From contig JAFEFU010000006.1 in assembly GCA_018240425.1 (NCBI GenBank), forward strand, positions 1 to 36,584: DNA of 36,584 bases. Reading direction: 5' to 3'. The DNA is from Pseudomonadota bacterium. Lineage in GTDB: Bacteria; Pseudomonadota; Alphaproteobacteria; Rhodobacterales; Rhodobacteraceae. Position numbers and translations under genes: made by a program. The notes beneath the pieces are model-generated. The model ran no database searches. It was given only the letters and a program-made list of their open reading frames with translations, and was not told the DNA's origin. The first letter of the stretch is position 1. Every line of letters begins with the position of its first letter. Positions 34,186 through 36,584 of the stretch are shown here, piece after piece.

Positions 34186-34836
34186 ATGCACCACGCCAGA
34201 CCGCTGCCTTCCTACCTCGTGCAACGCTATCACGGCTGGAAGGCCACCACCTGGACCGAGAACCGCGCCTGGTACAAGCGGCTGGCCGAAGATGGCCAGC
34301 ATCCGCGCGCGATGGTGATCTCGTGCTGCGATTCGCGCGTGCATGTCACCTCGATCTTCGGGGCCGAGCAGGGCGAATTCTTCATCCACCGCAACATCGC
34401 CAACCTGGTGCCGCCGCACCAGCCCGACGGCGAGCATCACGGCACCTCGGCCGCGCTGGAATTCGGCGTGGCGGCGCTGAAGGTGCCGCACCTGATCGTG
34501 ATGGGTCATTCGGGCTGCGGCGGGGTGCGGGGCTGCCACGCCATGTGCTGCGGCGAGGCACCCGAGCTTGAGGAACAGTCAAGTTACGTCGGGCGCTGGA
34601 TGGACATCCTCAAGCCGCGGTTCGAGAGGGTGCGCCATCTGGACGACCGGGCCGCGCAGATGAAGGCGCTCGAACACGAGGCGGTGCTTATCAGCCTCGA
34701 GAACCTGATGACCTTCCCCTTCGTGCGCAGCGCGGTCGAAGCCGGGGACATGGCGCTCCACGGCCTGTGGAACGACATCTCCGACGGCAGCCTGACCCAA
34801 TACGATCCGGCGGCGGGCGGGTTCGTCGCGATCTGA
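34186..34836 (+). CDS. Beta-class carbonic anhydrase
   Basis: This is a zinc enzyme interconverting CO2 and bicarbonate. It has 216 residues from ATG 34186 (MHHARPLPSYLVQRYHGWKA). Zinc ligands and the catalytic dyad are all present: C47-x-D49-x-R51 in CCDSR, then H108-x2-C111 in MGHSGCGGV. RNIANLVPP and GTSAALEFGVAALKVPHLIV are family segments, and the C-terminal LWNDISDGSLTQYD is typical. An in-frame extension to 34096 is rejected because it has no similarity and runs through the spacer. GGGGACGAG precedes the ATG. It is divergent from the M17 gene and convergent with the DUF4139 gene. Confidence 0.95.
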   Translation: MHHARPLPSYLVQRYHGWKATTWTENRAWYKRLAEDGQHPRAMVISCCDSRVHVTSIFGAEQGEFFIHRNIANLVPPHQPDGEHHGTSAALEFGVAALKVPHLIVMGHSGCGGVRGCHAMCCGEAPELEEQSSYVGRWMDILKPRFERVRHLDDRAAQMKALEHEAVLISLENLMTFPFVRSAVEAGDMALHGLWNDISDGSLTQYDPAAGGFVAI

Positions 34837-34953
34837 GGCGGCGGCACGGCGTTCGGCGAAGCGTATTCCAAACCGATTCCTCTGCGGAAACGTGCCCGAG
34901 GCAGGCAAAGCGGAACTGACCTTTCCGCGCCACCCTGCATGAGCAAAGGGATC

Positions 34954-35036
34954 GCGGCGGCCGTGTGCCTGCGCGACGGCCGCCGCGCGCCCATAGCCGC
35001 GCGGCGGCCCGGGCAGAGGTGGTCAGGCAGCCTGAC
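34954..35036. terminator. Hairpins between the convergent carbonic anhydrase and DUF4139 genes
   Basis: An 11-bp perfect stem (GCGGCGGCCGT 34954-34964, ACGGCCGCCGC 34976-34986; loop 11) and a second palindrome (GTCAGGC-A-GCCTGAC, 35022-35036) lie in the 215-bp convergent spacer. Neither is followed by a T-run, so they are GC-rich candidate bidirectional terminators or mRNA-end stabilisers, not canonical ones. Confidence 0.4.
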
Positions 35037-35051
35037 GCCGCCTGAGGCCGG

Positions 35052-36584
35052 TCATTGCAGCACCTGCCCGTCCGGCCAGCCGAGGCTATCCTGCAGGGTG
35101 ATTTCCTGCTTGGCTCCGGCCTTCAGCGTGAAATCCCACCGCAGGATGCCGCGCTTGCCGTCTTCGTCATGCGCGGTTTCGGGCGGCGTGGCGGTGTAGC
35201 TGACCGCCAGCTTCTCCTGTTCCGAATAGGGCACTCGGTCAATGACCCGGACCGGCCAATCCTCCCCGGTCAGGTTCTCGACGGTGATGACCGCCGTTTC
35301 ATCCAGCCGGTTGGACGAGGTCAGGATGCCCTCTTGCCCCTGGGACCGATCCGGCTCGGCGCGGGTCAGGCGCAGCCCGTCAAGGGCGCCGAAGCCGACC
35401 TTGGCCTTGGCCCCGGCGGCGATCAGCGGCAGTTGGCCCTGCCCGGCCAGCGCCCCGTCATGATAGAGCATCGCCGGGCCGGGCAGCAGGATCTGGCCGC
35501 TGTCGTTGGTGAATTCGGCCTCGATGTAGGCGGTTTCCTCGTGAAGCGGCACGGCGAGCGCCCGCAGGTCCGGCTTGATCGCCAGCCGGTCGAGCGGCAG
35601 GCGCAGCGCCTCGGCCGCGCTGCGCAGGTCGACCGGCGTGGGGTAGTGGTAGGTGACCGTGGCACCCTGATAGGCGAGCACCGGACCTGCGGCCTTGGCT
35701 TCGTGTGGCGCCGGTTCCATAACCGGCTCCCCGGCCATGTACCCGAACCCGTCATTGCCGGTAGTCGGGCGGTCGAGCTCTTCCTTGCTGATGATCTGGC
35801 GCAGGTCGGGAGAGGGTGTACTGGCGGCGCTCTGCCCGTCCGGCCGGGCGGTCGACAGCGTCAGGTCGACGCCCCGCCAATCCTCGCCGCTGGTCTGGAC
35901 GATGGCCACACCCCGGTCGATGGTCAGGCCCAGGCCGGTCTGGCGGGTCAGGAAAAGATCGTAGACGGGAAACCACTGAGCCTCGGCGGTGAAGGTCGTG
36001 ATGTCGACGGTCGCCGGCCCGGCGGCCTTGGCGTTGACCGCGAGTGCCAGCACATCGCCCTCCGCAGAGCCATCGGTCAGCACGGCGAGGGTCTGGCGCG
36101 CCTTGTCCAGCGCCTCGCGGTCGGGGGCGAGCGCGCGGTCGGCGGTGTCGGCCTCGACCGTGGCGGCAAGGGCGGCCTGGTGGGCGGCCAGCGCCTGTTC
36201 GCCGACCAGCGCCACCAGCGCCTTCAGATCCGCGGGCGTCGTGTCGCCGACCCGACCCAGGCTGCGCAAGAAGGTCAGCTGTTCGCCCGCCGCATCGGCG
36301 CGGGCGCGAATTGCGGTGACATCGGCCTGCTTGGTGCGCAGCGCCTTCTCCAGCCGTTTCACGTCGTCCTTGGCGGCCTTGACGGCCGGATCATCCATGT
36401 CGCGCAGGGCGGGCTTGCGGTCATGAGTCAGGGTGACGGCACCCAGGGCAACGCCGTCAGACGCGACGACGCGAAGCGCGCCGGGGTCGGTGTCCTTTGG
36501 CAAGCTGGCGATGAGCAGTTGGTGGGTACCGGCCGGCAGGGTCAGGGCGACATGGCGCACGACCGCCGCGCCGCTGGGAAAGAT
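35052..36584 (-). CDS. DUF4139/DUF4140 protein, N terminus beyond the window
   Basis: The visible 510 residues belong to the DUF4139 family (mucoidy inhibitor A-like). The edge reads IFPSGAAVVRHVALTLPAG, matching the start of the N-terminal DUF4140 domain, so only a short part, probably with a signal peptide, is missing. A coiled-coil region follows (DDPAVKAAKDDVKRLEKALR and on, to about residue 170), then the DUF4139 beta-rich domain with FTAEAQWFPVYDLFLTRQTG, TSGEDWRGVDLTLSTARP and a C-terminal ENLTGEDWPVRVIDRVPYSE, ILRWDFTLKAG. A GTG at 36560 is not the start because the frame and similarity continue upstream. The function is unknown; envelope location is likely. Confidence 0.88.
   Translation of the reverse strand: MFPSGAAVVRHVALTLPAGTHQLLIASLPKDTDPGALRVVASDGVALGAVTLTHDRKPALRDMDDPAVKAAKDDVKRLEKALRTKQADVTAIRARADAAGEQLTFLRSLGRVGDTTPADLKALVALVGEQALAAHQAALAATVEADTADRALAPDREALDKARQTLAVLTDGSAEGDVLALAVNAKAAGPATVDITTFTAEAQWFPVYDLFLTRQTGLGLTIDRGVAIVQTSGEDWRGVDLTLSTARPDGQSAASTPSPDLRQIISKEELDRPTTGNDGFGYMAGEPVMEPAPHEAKAAGPVLAYQGATVTYHYPTPVDLRSAAEALRLPLDRLAIKPDLRALAVPLHEETAYIEAEFTNDSGQILLPGPAMLYHDGALAGQGQLPLIAAGAKAKVGFGALDGLRLTRAEPDRSQGQEGILTSSNRLDETAVITVENLTGEDWPVRVIDRVPYSEQEKLAVSYTATPPETAHDEDGKRGILRWDFTLKAGAKQEITLQDSLGWPDGQVLQ

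Overview
The window is chromosomal DNA of a high-GC alphaproteobacterium, most likely a member of the Rhodobacterales. The clues are a 1378-residue RpoB and 1413-residue RpoC of alphaproteobacterial type, strong third-position G/C bias, promoters of the TTGACA-N17-TATACG kind, and YggT, RecQ, NlpC/P60 and M17 genes of a type I associate with that order. No tRNA, rRNA, insertion sequence, prophage or CRISPR array was seen.

Layout. At 1-3324, minus strand, lies the str cluster (rpsL-rpsG-fusA-tuf; tuf runs off the left edge), with a clear promoter at 3550-3578. At 3575-6753, minus strand, is a tightly overlapping envelope cassette: a DPM1/ArnC-type polyprenyl-phosphate glycosyltransferase, a small LAB_N membrane protein, an ArnT-like GT39 transferase and a PAP2 phosphatase. 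An EamA transporter (6843-7736) lies upstream. At 7907-19981, plus strand, is the rif cluster (secE-nusG-rplK-rplA-rplJ-rplL-rpoB-rpoC), with structured spacers before rplK, rplJ and rpoB and a textbook terminator after rpoC. In many bacteria rif and str are collinear and adjacent; here they diverge and are separated by about 4.5 kb.

The region 20050-20924 is a self-contained ArsR/SRPBCC pair whose operator contains the start codon. It converges on uvrC (21046-22911). An unusually AT-rich 355-bp spacer follows, then a minus-strand unit of an S49 (SppA-like) peptidase, a 47-residue membrane/zinc-ribbon protein and a pteridine-reductase-like SDR, with zero or 4-bp junctions. Upstream of that is an unexplained intergenic element (about 25076-25306) with a near-perfect Shine-Dalgarno sequence in front of an 18-codon ORF. 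Next come a queuosine-precursor-type transporter with a possible preQ1-like leader pseudoknot, and an overlapping trio of UMF1-type MFS permease, MepA endopeptidase and secreted phytase/esterase-like protein.

On the plus strand, yggT and recQ (29386-31737) converge with only 2 bp between stop codons on an M17 aminopeptidase and NlpC/P60 hydrolase pair. A beta-carbonic anhydrase and the 3' part of a DUF4139 protein close the window.

Points most worth a second look are the 25.1-25.3 kb mini-ORF element, the candidate riboswitch at 25.95 kb, the rearranged rif/str region with its lipid-modification cassette and PAP2 active-site change, and the 47-residue zinc-ribbon protein.
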